In this document: positions 53,423-64,000 of the stretch, piece after piece
How positions within the stretch are numbered: the first letter of the stretch is position 1
Layout: each line of letters begins with the position of its first letter
From: Furcasterigmium furcatum
Lineage: Eukaryota; Ascomycota; Sordariomycetes; Glomerellales; Plectosphaerellaceae
NCBI GenBank assembly: GCA_001599815.1
Contig: BCIA01000003.1
Span: forward strand, 1,426,001-1,490,000
Length of the DNA stretch: 64,000 bases
Direction: 5' to 3'
Notes under the pieces: generated by a model
What the model saw: only the letters and a program-made list of their open reading frames with translations
What the model was told of the DNA's origin: nothing
Databases searched by the model: none
Position numbers and translations under genes: made by a program

Positions 53423-54838
53423 ATGGCTTTATCCCAAGCAGCACACGCCGCCGAGCAGGCCATCGGCCACCAGGGCGACGAAGTCACCGCCCAGGATGTC
53501 GCGAATTACAACAAAACTGGCGATGCCGACACAACGATGAAGGCTCTCACCTGGCAGGGCAAGAATACGGTGACGATGGAGGACGTTCCCAGGCCAAAGG
53601 TCATCGAGGACCGCGATGTTATCCTGCGCGTCACGGGCACTACCGTCTGCGGCTCTGATTTACATTTACTTCACGGTTCTGTTGTGCAACTGGCGAAGGG
53701 CGACATTCTCGGCCACGAATTCTGCGGCGTCGTTGATGAGATCGGTCCGGGTGTGAAGGGCATCAAGAAGGGCGGCCGCTACGTTGCCTCGTTCAACATC
53801 GCATGCGGTGATGTATGGCGGCATTTTCCCACTAGGCGCGGTCGAGATACCATCTGACATCGAACACAGTGCTTCTTCTGCAAGCAGAAGCTGTCGTCTC
53901 AGTGCGAGAAGACCAACTCAAACACGGCAGCCAAAGCCATGTATGGCTCTCAGACTTCTGGTATGTTCGGATACAGCCACTTCACGGGAGGCTTCGCCGG
54001 CGGCCAGGCCGAATACGTCCGCGTACCGCTCGGCGATGTGAATCTCCTCGAAATACCCGACGACGTTCCCGACGAAAAGGCGCTTTATCTCTCGGACGTG
54101 CTTGCCACATCTTTCAACGCTGTCAAGGACACGGCCGTCTATGAGGGCGACAGCGTTGCCATCTTTGGCGCTGGGCCGATCGGCCAGATGGCCGGATCCT
54201 TTGCTCTTCTGGAGGGAGCGAGACAGATTATCTTTGTCGATACCGAGCCTCGTCTCTCATTCATCAAAGACCGCTGGTCGCCGGCGCACCTGGACAAGCT
54301 TGAGCTCGTTGATTTCAAGGCACTCTCCCACGGTGTCACGAACAAGACCACCGTCGTATCCCGCCTCAAGGACCTCACCGATGGCCGCGGCCCAGACGTC
54401 GCCCTCGAGTGTGCCGCGGGCGAGTACCCCAAAAGCTGGGCGCACTGGCTCGAGATCCAGCTGGGAGCCGAGACTGACACGAGCGAGATCATCAACGAGA
54501 TGATTGAAGGTGTGCGCAACTTCGGCCGCTGCGGCGTCACGGGAGTGTACGTCGGGTACACGAACCACTTCAACATTGGCTCGCTCATGGAGCGCGGCAT
54601 CCGTCTCATCGGCAATGGACAAGCGCCTGTGCACAGGTACTGGCATGATCTGCTGAAGAAGATCCAGTCCAGCGAGCTGGACGTCTACCAGATGCTGTCG
54701 CACCGTGTTCGTCTGGAGGACCTCGACAAGGTGTACTACAAGTTTGAGAAGAAGGAGGATAGGATGCAGAAGGTGTTTGTTGAGACGAAATTCTCGTTCC
54801 CCCGGGCCGAGGGGAGCCCAGAGCTCACGACGTACTGA
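53423..54838 (+). CDS. Zinc-dependent alcohol dehydrogenase (glutathione-independent formaldehyde dehydrogenase-like)
   Basis: 452 residues from exons 53423-53812 and 53870-54838; the 57-nt phase-0 intron joins as IACGDCFFCKQ. Medium-chain dehydrogenase with catalytic zinc ligands C76 (TVCGSDLH) and H98/E99 (GHEFCG). A full structural-zinc set is present (C128, C131, C134, C142). The Rossmann motif is VAIFGAGPIGQMAGSFALLE, with Asp at the end of strand 2 (IIFVDTEPRL), favouring NAD. The insert YGSQTSGMFGYSHFTGGFAG and the C-terminal RIRL-like MERGIRLIGNGQAPVHRYW resemble the Pseudomonas-type glutathione-independent formaldehyde dehydrogenase branch. About 35 extra N-terminal residues precede the fold. 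Substrate remains a family-level inference. Confidence 0.9.
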
Positions 54839-55031
54839 GTTAGGCTTCATGGGGCGGTATAGGATGGAGGGAGGCGACAGGTAATGAGGGTCATGATCAG
54901 ATGCCAGGTCATATAATATGAGACTGCCACTACAGATGGCCCGGGCCATGGCCGGCTGTCATTCCTCAGTCGTCAATCGCTTGCTTCATGTGTTCGTCAT
55001 GACATGTTCATCCCATCGTTCCCAAAGCTCA

Positions 55032-56288
55032 TCAGCTCAACTTCGCAGCGGCAGCTCTCTGCTGCCGGATCGCCGTGCTGCTAATCTTGGCCGAGAAGTC
55101 CTCCGTCTTCGTCGCATCCTCGCCTCCGTCATCGGACTCCTCCTGGGCACTCAGGACATCGACCTCATACACAACCAGCTCCTTCCACCCCTGCTCCCTC
55201 CTCTTGTCATTCACGGCCTGGCCGCCCGCCCTCGTCTCCCCCGACACAACGAGGCACTGCACGCTCTCATCCGTGATCGTCGGCCCAAAGGCATCCTGAA
55301 TCTCAACACACTCCACCCGCACCGCGCCCCCTCGGAACTCGGCCTCGATGACCCTCCCGGGCTCCCGCCGCACCACGCACCGCTCGTACCGCGCAGCCCC
55401 GGCGGCACCCTTCCACCCCTCCCGGCGCAGATCCAGCAGCGTCCCCAGGAAGTTCACGACCGACAGCGCCCGCTCGTCCCACGACTGCACGTACTCCGCG
55501 AACTTCTTGTTCCGCAGCAGCGCGTCCCCCGTGATCCCGATGACGTAGCGGCACTTTGGCCCGCCGTCGCCCTCCACCGGCGGCATGAGGAGCAGCGCGC
55601 CAGCGGACAGCAGGAGCTTGTGCCCCGGGTGCAGGTGGTCGAACGTCCCGCCGAGGCAGACCGTCTCGTAACCCCGCGACGGCTGCTGCGCCGCGGGGCT
55701 CGTCCCGGACGGCACGTTCAGGCTGACCCCGCCCTCGACGGCGGCGAGCTGGCTCTGGAGGATCGTCTGCCTGCCCTCGGCGTACTTGAGGAACGTCGTC
55801 TGGAGGCGGTACCCCGCCTCGCTGCTGGCGTGCATGATGTGGTTCCACGGGTAGTATGCGCACGCGAAGGTGGGCAGGTCGACGACGGACGTGGCGTTGG
55901 GCTCGATCGAAGGCGTGAACCCCGGGTCGATGCGCTTGTCCTTGTCAAAGTCCACGGGGATGATGCGGACGTCCACCGATCCGGGCCCGCTGTCGATGTC
56001 GTTGGCGATGTCGTGCTCGGCGCATATGAACGCAACAAGACTGTACAGATGGGCCAGGAGTGACTGCAAGTCAGGCCATGAGTGCAGTGTCTTTGATCTG
56101 GGCGCGTAGCCGTCCAGGAAGGGGCTCGCGATGGCCACTATGAGTGTTGATGCCCTGTCGGGGTTCCTGACCTTCCGTATGCCCGCTGATAGTGAGGGTC
56201 TGTATGCCGCATTGAGTGAGGCTCGTGATGACGGTGACGGTGGTGCGGGGAGGAGCAGGAGGGAGGGAAGTTCGTCGCGGGACGCCAT
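55032..56288 (-). CDS. CAB4: Pantetheine-phosphate adenylyltransferase (coenzyme A synthesis)
   Basis: Transfers AMP from ATP to 4'-phosphopantetheine, giving dephospho-CoA, the fourth step of CoA synthesis. Single exon, 418 residues. The nucleotidyltransferase motif is GTFDHLHPGH (214-223), with the HxGH-type HPGH. GITGDALLRNKKFAEYVQSW and VSGETRAGGQAVNDKRREQG follow. The closing ISSTAIR (402-408) is the family's second ATP-site motif. The ~200-residue N-terminal extension (LIVAIASPFLDGYAPRSKTL...) is the usual eukaryotic one. There is no C-terminal dephospho-CoA kinase, so unlike animal COASY it is monofunctional, as in fungi. The start is the first ATG; it converges with the dehydrogenase (193 bp). 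Confidence 0.92.
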   Translation of the reverse strand: MASRDELPSLLLLPAPPSPSSRASLNAAYRPSLSAGIRKVRNPDRASTLIVAIASPFLDGYAPRSKTLHSWPDLQSLLAHLYSLVAFICAEHDIANDIDSGPGSVDVRIIPVDFDKDKRIDPGFTPSIEPNATSVVDLPTFACAYYPWNHIMHASSEAGYRLQTTFLKYAEGRQTILQSQLAAVEGGVSLNVPSGTSPAAQQPSRGYETVCLGGTFDHLHPGHKLLLSAGALLLMPPVEGDGGPKCRYVIGITGDALLRNKKFAEYVQSWDERALSVVNFLGTLLDLRREGWKGAAGAARYERCVVRREPGRVIEAEFRGGAVRVECVEIQDAFGPTITDESVQCLVVSGETRAGGQAVNDKRREQGWKELVVYEVDVLSAQEESDDGGEDATKTEDFSAKISSTAIRQQRAAAAKLS

Positions 56289-56805
56289 TATTCTGTGCAA
56301 ATTCGAACCAGATGTGACTTTGCAGTGTCTTCGAAATGGCGATGGGCTGCGTTGCGAAAGGTAAAACGCTGTGATACTTCAGGTGAGATGGATAACTTGG
56401 TGGTTTACAAGCCGAGGCACCTTTGGGTTAGGGAGGCGTAGATGCCGAATGGCTGTGGCTGACTAAGCATTCCAACAGTCTCGTGGTTGGCGTGGCGGAC
56501 GGACATCGCAGAACATACTTCTTCACGGTGGACAGCAGGGCGGTTGGGGTGTAATAAGACATAGATACGAGAGTGTACTAATCGGCAGTGTGGGTGGCCA
56601 CCAAGCCCTCCTCCGGTCTTACAAAAGAAACAACGTTGTTCGTAGGGTATCTCCATCTCGCGGCATCTCTTCATACTCCCAAAGCTGTCCGCGAACGCCT
56701 GGTCATTTGTCCAAGAAAGAAAAGTCATGTGCAATCCAAAGGTGTAGTCCAACTCCAGGGCAATGCATAGTCGTCAGGCCCGATGCAGAAAATCCGTCCT
56801 CATTA
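56289..56805. other. Intergenic region upstream of the CoA-synthesis gene
   Basis: 517 bp: promoter of the adenylyltransferase and 3' flank of the coiled-coil gene. No gene seen. Confidence 0.5.
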
Positions 56806-59313
56806 TCAACCCTCGAGACCCTCGCGCAACGCGTCGACATCCACGATATCAGGAAGTACCTTGCTTGGTGGCCCACGCCGCTGGTGGTAGGCGAGGTACT
56901 CCTGAAACCCGGGGATGGCACCGGGTTGGTTGATACCCGAAGCCCGTTGCCAGTCTCTCTCTGTGTCACCCTTCTTCTTCGGCGGCGTTGGTGTGGGCGT
57001 GTTGTCCATGTTGCTCGGGCTGCTGCCTCCACCCCAAGGCCGCCAACTGGACCATCGTCCCAGCCTGCCTGTGCCAAAGGTCGTAACCGAGGAACCCGAT
57101 GGCGAAAGACTTCTCGTTGGCGTCGAAACAACCCGGGGGCTGGGGAGCCCAGCAAGGCTGTCTCGCAAGACTGCCGAGCTACGCTTCGTCGTCACCCTGG
57201 ATATGGTAGACGAGGCAGTCACGCTGGTGAACACAGCATCGGCACCCCCAAGCGGACGCAAGGTCATCTGACTGGGCCTTGTCTTCAAGGTATGAATGTC
57301 CAGACCTCCAGACAGTGACATGATGGATTCGTGGGACGCAACACGGTGCAATCGCGGCCGAGGCATGATCTCCTCGGCGGAGAAGGACGACTCTTCAGCA
57401 GTGGAATCATCCGTTGTGGCGGCCATGTCTGGAGAGTCTTCGGTATCCGCATCCGCGTCCCCTTCAACAGGTTCCTCGCGGATCACTGACGGCTCGTGTT
57501 GGGATACTTGGCTGATCGAAGGCGTTACCGGTGTGGGAATAGGGTTGACGGATGCAAAGATGCTCCTTGCCGAGACTTCTGATGGTCGCTTGAGATGAGA
57601 AGCGTTCAACTTTGGTGACAAGGGGTCCACGCTCGTTGTAGGTGACGAGGGCAGTTCTGCCTCGGGAAGCCGATCAAACATGGAGTAACGGTGCGTGGAG
57701 ACCGGCGAGCTTGGCACTGATGAAGCTGCGAGCTCGGACGGGTGCTCGGAGTAGACCGACCAGCGATTAGATGGCGGTCCGGCGGTCAACGCATGTTGAC
57801 TACGAGGGGGTTGAGACAAGAGGGCGGGCGCGACCGGTGACGATCCCAGTTGCCATGGGCCGACTCGGGGTGGTGTTGTTGGCGCAGATCCAAGCGGAGG
57901 CGAGAAGATGCCTGGTGTGAGCCCTGCGCGTCTCTTTTTGGGCTTCTTGGCTTCGGGCTTCTGAGCCACGTGATAATGATGGTGGATGTGAAACTCCTGA
58001 GAGAGGCGGGTCGTAGGCGATGTTTCCTCTGCTGAAGGCTGCGGCTCGAGCTCAGCGCGCAGGGTGGAAGCGGTGCTGACTTCCCCGTCAGCAATCGGTT
58101 GGTGATACATGAGCTGATCTCTCAGGGCCTGGATTTCGTCGTTGGAGCTGGTCAAGAGCTCCCTGAGCTCGGCCATACCGAGTTGCAAGTTCGCGTTGTC
58201 CTGAAGCAGATCCCTCACAAAGTGCGACACGACGGTGTTGCTACCCTTGCCCTTCTCGAGAGTCTTGACGGCGGCGGCGCCCTTAAGTCTGCCAGCGGCA
58301 GTGTTGAGTTCCTTCTCCATCTCCCGCTGCCGGTCCATTCGGTCCATGGCCTCAACGTGCCGGTCTCTTTCCTCCTTGGCTTCCTTTTCCATGCGCTCGA
58401 GTTGTCCTTGGAGTTCGGAGATGCCTCGCTCGGCCTTCTTCCACCGTGACATGGCAGAGCGGGCCTCGGATTCTGTGGTAAGGAGGGTGTTCTGAAGGGC
58501 CATCTGCTCCCTCTCCAGCATGGCGACATGACGTTCCATCTCCTCGGCGCGGGCGGAGGCGCCCTCCAAACGGCGGACGGCTTGCTGTGAAGATAGGAGG
58601 GTGGCTTCGAGAGTCTGTATCCTGATGTCCGAAGTGTGCACGGTGTTGTTGAGGTTCTCCAGCTGGTCGAGAAGGGCGCGGTTTTCCTCGACAGTCCTCG
58701 CGTTCTCGGCCTGGAGCTCGCGCTTGTCTAGCTCGAGCTGCTCTATCCGGGTGGTGAGTTCATGCCGGTCACGTTCGGCATCAGCCATGTAGGCTTCATG
58801 GCGAGCAAGCAGGGCCTGCAAGGCGAATGTCAGCGAGGTCCCCATTGACGAGGCGTATTACGCAGCATGGCGGCCGGAGGTTGGTGATTGGAAGCAGAAG
58901 CAGAAGCAGAAGCGGAAACAGAAACACAGGTGCTCTCCAGAGTGCACGACGCCCTCATTGAGCAGAGACAACATGTCGCATTCCAGAATGACTCGCTGAG
59001 GCGTCCCAGGAATGGGTCATCTCGACAAAGCAGATGTGGCGGACTGGAATGCGAGGCGGCGCCATAATCATCGGAGAGGGGTGAAAGGAGGCTCAGAATT
59101 GGAGAAGGAGATTGAACTAACCTGTCCGAGTTTGGCAGCAGTGTGAACGTCCTTTTCGACGCTGTCGAGGACGGTGTTGCTGTGCTTGAGAAAGGCACAG
59201 TCGTCGCGTCCGCAACAGCATCTGAGGTCGGGTGTCGGGTCGTGGGCGGCATGGGCGATGGCGGAGGGGAGGGCAGCGGCGAGGGCATCGGCGGAGGACG
59301 TTGGAGCGGCCAT
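56806..59313 (-). CDS. Coiled-coil protein with N-terminal Cys motif, function unknown
   Basis: 733 residues from exons 59122-59313 and 56806-58815, both phase 0. The 306-nt intron is long for this region and contains a (GAAGCA)n microsatellite near 58891-58914. The N-terminus has LRCCCGRDDCAFLKHSN, possibly a metal or redox site. A long coiled coil follows across about residues 55-290 (TTRIEQLELDKRELQAENAR, ISELQGQLERMEKEAKEERD), then FHIHHHYHVA. From about residue 310 the chain is Ser/Pro-rich and likely phosphorylated. The C-terminal end GFQEYLAYHQRRGPPSKVLP with VDALREGLEG looks like a short conserved tail motif. The layout suggests a cytoskeletal or cell-polarity scaffold, but I recognise no named family. 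Confidence 0.85.
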
Positions 59314-60848
59314 GATTGCTTCGATTGTTAGGAGCGATCGGGAGCAGGCGGTCTCGCGTGGTGCCGCATTCTGCTTTCTGGACGACGACCAGTCCGGTGG
59401 GAGGTCTGTCGGATGGGGCGGACGACGTGCCGAGAGGCAGCGGCAAGGTGTTGTGTCGGTGAGAGAAAGGTCGACGCGCTCTGCCTGGGCGTTGGGTTCT
59501 CTTCACGAGTCGCGCGAGTGGTGGGAGCGAGGGCTGGCGGCGGGCAGTGGAGTTGTGCAGTTCGCAGGCGACAGAAAAGAGCAGGGATGCCAGGGTCCGT
59601 GGCTGCAAATCGTCAAGATTAGGTGGGGTCACAGGAGATAGGGTGTCCAGGCGGCGCAAATGAAACGAAACGAGCCCGGAGGTTTTCTGTAGGAAGGCTG
59701 GTGAGGGCCTGGAGATGCGGAGGAGACGGGAGTCAGAGAGGAAGGTTGAGGTGAGAGAGATAAGTAAGTGTCCAGAAGAAGGTGTTGATCCAGGTTCTGA
59801 CGGGGCCAGCTCGACTGTCACTGCGGGAGGGGAGGAGCGACACTAGCTGCGCCTGGTGCAAGCGTCGAGTCGGCTGACAAGTTCGCGACTCGCCCACCTC
59901 TGTGCATGAAGAGCGCCCAATGAACTGCGGGGCACACAGCCGAGACAGGCCTAATCCAGGAACCTGTTGTTCGGCGGTCTAGGCAATCATGATAGGGTCC
60001 CTCCTTCCCAAGAAGCACGCTGCGGACACCAAGCACCTCAGCAGCCACACCAAAAGCAAGTGACTGGCGAATGAGGGCGGGCGCGGCCTGCAGCAATGAC
60101 GAAACTCCACCGCCAGCCATGACGCGAGGGTCAACATTTCAGGTCCGCATGCTTGCTTTCCAACTCACCAACCACCGCAATTGCACCACCGGTCGCTGCG
60201 CGTGTGCGAGAAGCTGCCATCCATCGCCATGAGTCGGCGTTTGTCTTGAGTCGCTCCTCATTTCTTCTCGCGGTTTCTGACTCGATCTGCTCGTGTCTGT
60301 GGTCCAGGAGTCTCAGTCTCGAACACGGCGCATCTCCAACAGTCATGGACGAGTGAATCAACACACTTTCATAGCACAGCTGAGATCAGCCGAATACACA
60401 CAATATCCACGGATGAGACCGTACCACATCTCGTGCTCCAGACACAGACACATACCCACCCCTCTTGACCTGAATTCACCTGCTCGGCCTTGCCCGAAGG
60501 AATCCCACCCACAATACCGTTTGGCCGGATCCGCCAATTCCCCGGCGGGGCGGTCCGGCCGGCGCCTATGCTGTCCTCAATCCAACGTCCGTCCACGTGC
60601 CGATGGCTGCGAATCAAGACACGTCAACATCTCGCCAAGTCCGACAGTCGAGGACCTCAGCCAAGCCCAATCCTTTTTGTCCCCTTCGGTCCACCGAGAA
60701 ATCTCAGCCAGGCCTCTGCGCCGCAGGAATCATATGCCTTCTTATCCCTGAGATCCTCCCGCGGCATGGTGCTCGTCCCGCTGCTGCTCACGTTCCTTTC
60801 ACTTCCCACATCACCACCCCCCTCTTAGCCCCGAGAGAACCACGAGCC
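59314..60848. other. Divergent promoter region coiled-coil gene / RFT1
   Basis: 1.53 kb. It holds two leaders. On the minus strand, short ATG frames at 60346-60131 (71 codons) and 60120-59818 (100 codons) look faintly protein-like, but I could not join them through a convincing intron, and their third-position bias is weak. I call no gene. Confidence 0.45.
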
Positions 60849-62670
60849 ATGCCAAAGTCAAAACCTCAGCAGCAGCCCGAGGAGGTGGCCCCAGGCCCGA
60901 TGCCGAAGGCCACCAACACCGAGACGGCTGCCGTCGCCGGCGCGAGTCTCATGATCGGCCTCTCCGTCGGCTCCCGCATCATCACGTTCGTCGCCAACCA
61001 GCTGCTTCTGCGGTATCTCACCGCCAGCCTCCTCGGCATCTCCGCGCAACTCGAGGTGTATTATATGACTGTTTTGTTCTTCGCCCGGGAGAGCCTTCGC
61101 GTTGCCATTCAACGCCAGGGGGGCAGTGCTGCTGGCAAAACCAACTACCAGGCCGTCGTCAACCTGGGCTATCTCTCTCTGTTCTTGGGATCGTTCTTGT
61201 CTCTCGGCTTGGGATACCTCTACTCCACCTCCGTTCCTGAGGCTACCCAGCAGACGGCATACTTTCCCATCGGGCTGCGCATCTATGGCCTGGCCTCTAT
61301 GATTGAGTTGCTGTCGGAACCCATCTTCGTGCTCATGCAAATCCGGTTGCAATATGGCACCCGCGCAACTGCTGAGTCGATATCGACTTTCCTGCGATGC
61401 GTTACCACTTTCGTCTTGGCTGTCTATGGCCATCACAGCGGTTGGGACCTAGGCGTCTTGCCCTTTGCTCTGGGGCAACTCCTCTACGGCGTGGCACTTC
61501 TGCTTGTCTACCTTTGGGCTGGGCTGGGAGCCACTTCTGACGGGTCTTTTTCGCTTCTGCCACGTCAGATATCCGGCTCTCAGCCTGGATCTTCCGGTAA
61601 GCGTGGCAGCAAGACCGCCTACATTGGTTCTTACTTTTACCGCCCTACCGTCAGCTTGGCCACCAGCATGATGGCTCAGAGCGTGGTCAAGCAGATCCTC
61701 ACCCAGGGGGATGCGTTCCTCATCTCCATCTGGTCCACGCCACACGCTCAGGGCGTGTACACCCTCGCCAATAACTACGGTGGTCTTCTGGCACGGCTCG
61801 TCCTGCAGCCCATCGAGGAGAGCAGTCGAGCATACTTCAGCCGTGAGCTGGCTCCCGTCTCGAAAGCCGACAGGAAGCCCGGTACGCCCTTGAAAACCTC
61901 CGCACCATCCAAGGATTCGGCAGCCTCATCTGCGCACTACATTCAGATGCTTCTCAGAATCTACGTCCTCGCATCCGCCATCGTCATGGCCGTCGGTCCT
62001 GCTGGCGCCCCGGCTCTGCTGGCGTTGATTGCTGGCTCAAGCTGGACGAAGGAAGGCGCCGGCGAAGTCCTCGCCGTCTACTGCTACTACATCCCCCTCA
62101 TTGCCCTCAACGGCATCACAGAAGCCCTTGTCGCCTCAGTCGCATCCGAGGCCCAGGTCCACCGTCAATCGGCCTGGATGACCCTATTCTCACTCATCTA
62201 CGCGGCTGCCGGCTACCTCTGCCTCGTCGTCCTGGACTTGGGTGCCTCCGGCCTCGTTTACGCAAACTGCATCAACATGCTCTGCCGCATCGCGTGGAGC
62301 TTGCACTTTGTCAACGCCTATTTCAAAGGCCTCGGCGTCCCGCAAAGCCTGTCGGCCCTGCAGCCCAAGGCCCTTACCGCGTTGGTGGTCGTCGTTACGC
62401 CCAGGCTAGTCAGACGTCTTACGGGCGTCACTGCACGCAGCGCTGGCAGCATCACGAACATCATCAAGGTCGCGACGACCGCCGTGCCGTTCGTTCTCGT
62501 CATGTAAGTCTATTTCCTTACTTTTGCCCGCCGGAACACCATATATACACGCTATGGAGACGGACCGCGCAGGACACCGCGAGCTGACGCTGCTGGACAG
62601 ACTCTTCGCCGAGCGCGAGTTCATCCTTGAAACATATCGGAACATGAGGAATAAGCAGAAAACCGCGTAA
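60849..62670 (+). CDS. RFT1: Oligosaccharide translocation protein RFT1
   Basis: ER polytopic membrane protein of the MOP/flippase superfamily, required for lipid-linked oligosaccharide (Man5GlcNAc2-PP-dolichol) supply to N-glycosylation. Exons 60849-62503 and 62601-62670 give 574 residues. Family segments are clear: VGSRIITFVANQLLLRYLTA, SAQLEVYYMTVLFFARESLR, IELLSEPIFVLMQIRLQYGT, SVVKQILTQGDAFLISIWST and LLARLVLQPIEESSRAYFSR. The 97-nt last intron was placed by frame: only the acceptor at 62600 (branch CTGAC at 62584-62588) gives the expected basic end FAEREFILETYRNMRNKQKT. Translation through the intron would stop at once. The start is the ATG giving the usual short N-terminus; an earlier in-frame ATG (60603) lies in the leader. 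Confidence 0.93.
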
Positions 62671-62833
62671 AGCACGCCCTCGTTCGTTTCTCGTGCCGTG
62701 GGGGCGCGCCCGGATGCGTTTATACTTGGGTGGGAAGCCAGCCGTCTGGTCTAGATAAACAGATACCCCTGTAAATGGAGACAATGCGGTGATTTCAATG
62801 CGTCCGCTCCCGCAATGCTGTGTGCTTTCTGGT

Positions 62834-64000
62834 CTAGTCGAATACAATCTTGGTGGCCTTCTTGGACATGTCGACGTCCTTGAAGAAGGCGCCGTAGGTG
62901 TCGTGGGCCTTCTTCTTGACGGTGGTGCCGAACTTGAAGAGCTCGTCCGGCACGGGCTGGTCGGCGCCCTTGAGGATGTTGATCAACCTGCCGTTGTTAG
63001 TCTGGGTCTCCCTGCTACACGGCGGTTCGGGCTGCACTTACGATCCGGAGTGGGCCTTGTCCTGTTGTGTGAAGAACGTGATGGCCTCGCCGGTCTTTCC
63101 GGCACGGCCTGTCCGGCCGATGCGGTGGACGTAGTCCTCGATGGTGAGCGGGAACTGGAAACCTGTTAGTCGACGTTTTGGCTCGGAGAGGGGGTATGAC
63201 ATACCGTCACGTTGACGACCAGCTTCACCTCGGGGATATCCAGGCCACGGGCCGCGACATCCGTGGCGACGAGAACGGGGGTCTGGCCCGTCTTGAACGC
63301 CTCGAGACTCCTCGTGCGCTGCTCCTGGCGCAGGTCGCCGTGGATTCCGCAGACGCTGATGCCGCGCTGCTGGAGGAACGTCTCGACGCGCGTGGCCTCC
63401 TTCTTGTACAGGCAGAAGACGAGGATGCGGTCGTTCTTGTCCTTGGCGTGGTACTGCTTGAGGATCTGGAGGAGGCGGCGCTCCTTCTCGCGGCCGTCGA
63501 GGACCTCGACCTTCTGGGAGATGCGGACGTTGGCCTGGAGCTGCTCGCCGCCGTTGCCAGAGGGGTCCTCCTTGGGCCCGCCGATCGTGATCTTGACGGG
63601 GTCGATCATGAAGGTGGCGGCGAGGACGCGGACGGAGGTGGGCCAGGTTGCGGTGAACATGAGGGTCTGGCGGGTCTCGCGAGGGGGCATGGCGCCGAGG
63701 ATTTCCTTGATGTCGTCCTCGAAGCCCTTGTCGAGCATGCGGTCCGCCTCGTCGAGGACGGCGAAGCGCGAGCCGGAGAGGTCGATGGTGCCGTCGGACA
63801 TGAAGTCCCTGAGGCGGCCGGGGGTGGCGACGATGATGTCCGCGCCGCGCTGGATGAGGGCGCGCTGCTCGTCCTTGGAGGCTCCGCCGTAGATGCAGAC
63901 GCACTTCAGGCCGACGAGGGAGGCGAGCTGGGAGGTCTGCTCGTGGGTCTGCATGGCGAGCTCACGGGTCGGGGACACGACAACGGCCTTGATGCCGCGC
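62834..64000 (-). CDS. DBP3: DEAD-box ATP-dependent RNA helicase DBP3, C-terminal part
   Basis: Nucleolar helicase of 60S pre-rRNA processing. Visible exons are 63205-64000, 63042-63154 and 62834-62987; introns of 50 and 54 nt, each with a CTAAC branch site. The fragment starts within RecA domain 1 at SPTRELAMQ (motif Ia), so motif I lies beyond the right edge. VATPGRLRDF (Ib), LDEADRMLDKGF (II, DEAD), FTATWPTSVR (III, TAT in place of SAT), ILVFCLYKKEA (IV), TDVAARGLDIPEV (V) and YVHRIGRTGRAGK (VI) follow in order. The end VKKKAHDTYGAFFKD matches DBP3 rather than other DEAD proteins. It converges with RFT1 (163 bp). Confidence 0.93.

Noticed and set aside
54918..56063. 381-codon open frame on the + strand across the CoA-synthesis gene
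   Set aside because: Antisense to an intact adenylyltransferase with all motifs; composition is His/Arg/Pro-rich noise.
59818..60346. Two short minus-strand ATG frames (71 and 100 codons) upstream of RFT1
   Set aside because: They looked like possible exons because of a GTGAGT, but no donor/acceptor pair joins them in frame, and third-position bias is weak.

Overview
The window is about 64 kb of nuclear DNA from a filamentous ascomycete (Pezizomycotina, most likely Sordariomycetes; the genus cannot be fixed from sequence alone). The genes have GT-AG introns, mostly 50-100 nt, with CTAAC/CTGAC-type branch points. Codon third positions are strongly C/G-biased. The gene set mixes universal eukaryotic genes with typical mould genes (purine permease, chitinase, GH43, maleylacetate reductase). 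I rebuilt exon structures by hand, requiring each junction to keep the reading frame. I count 25 protein genes plus one 54-codon small-protein candidate, and one tRNA gene. The two edge genes (RPN2 on the left, DBP3 on the right) are cut by the window.

Layout. 1-6.7 kb: RPN2 (proteasome) and CET1 (mRNA 5'-triphosphatase) diverge, and a short membrane-protein gene follows. 7-16 kb: a methionine-permease-like transporter with a repetitive Gln-rich tail, an unrecognised 882-residue protein in seven exons, and a maltose-acetyltransferase-like enzyme. 16.6-26.4 kb: a UapA-type xanthine/uric acid permease, a maleylacetate reductase, the WD-repeat ribosome factor JIP5, a secreted GH18 chitinase and a secreted glycerophosphodiesterase. 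27.7-40 kb: two MARVEL-like four-helix membrane proteins, a tRNA-Thr(AGU) gene alone in over 4 kb of gene-poor DNA, a large conserved fungal protein, and DPH2 (diphthamide). 40-53 kb: an MFS transporter, a 2.9 kb gene-free stretch, a secreted GH43 enzyme, a 'tachykinin-family' type regulator-like protein, a Rieske/AIF-type oxidoreductase, and an unrecognised ER-lumenal protein ending in KDEL. 53-64 kb: a zinc alcohol dehydrogenase, pantetheine-phosphate adenylyltransferase, a coiled-coil protein, RFT1 and DBP3.

The genes do not form a biosynthetic cluster or operon-like unit. They look like ordinary euchromatin in which housekeeping genes are interleaved with nutrient-scavenging and secreted functions. 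I found no transposon coding region, CRISPR array, virus or phage. The observations most worth following are the KDEL-tailed secretory protein, the 54-residue membrane protein, the Gln-rich repeat tail of the permease, the chitinase whose catalytic motif sits on a 28-nt microexon, and a few intergenic repeat or regulatory motifs. No clear case for a wholly new biological system is visible.
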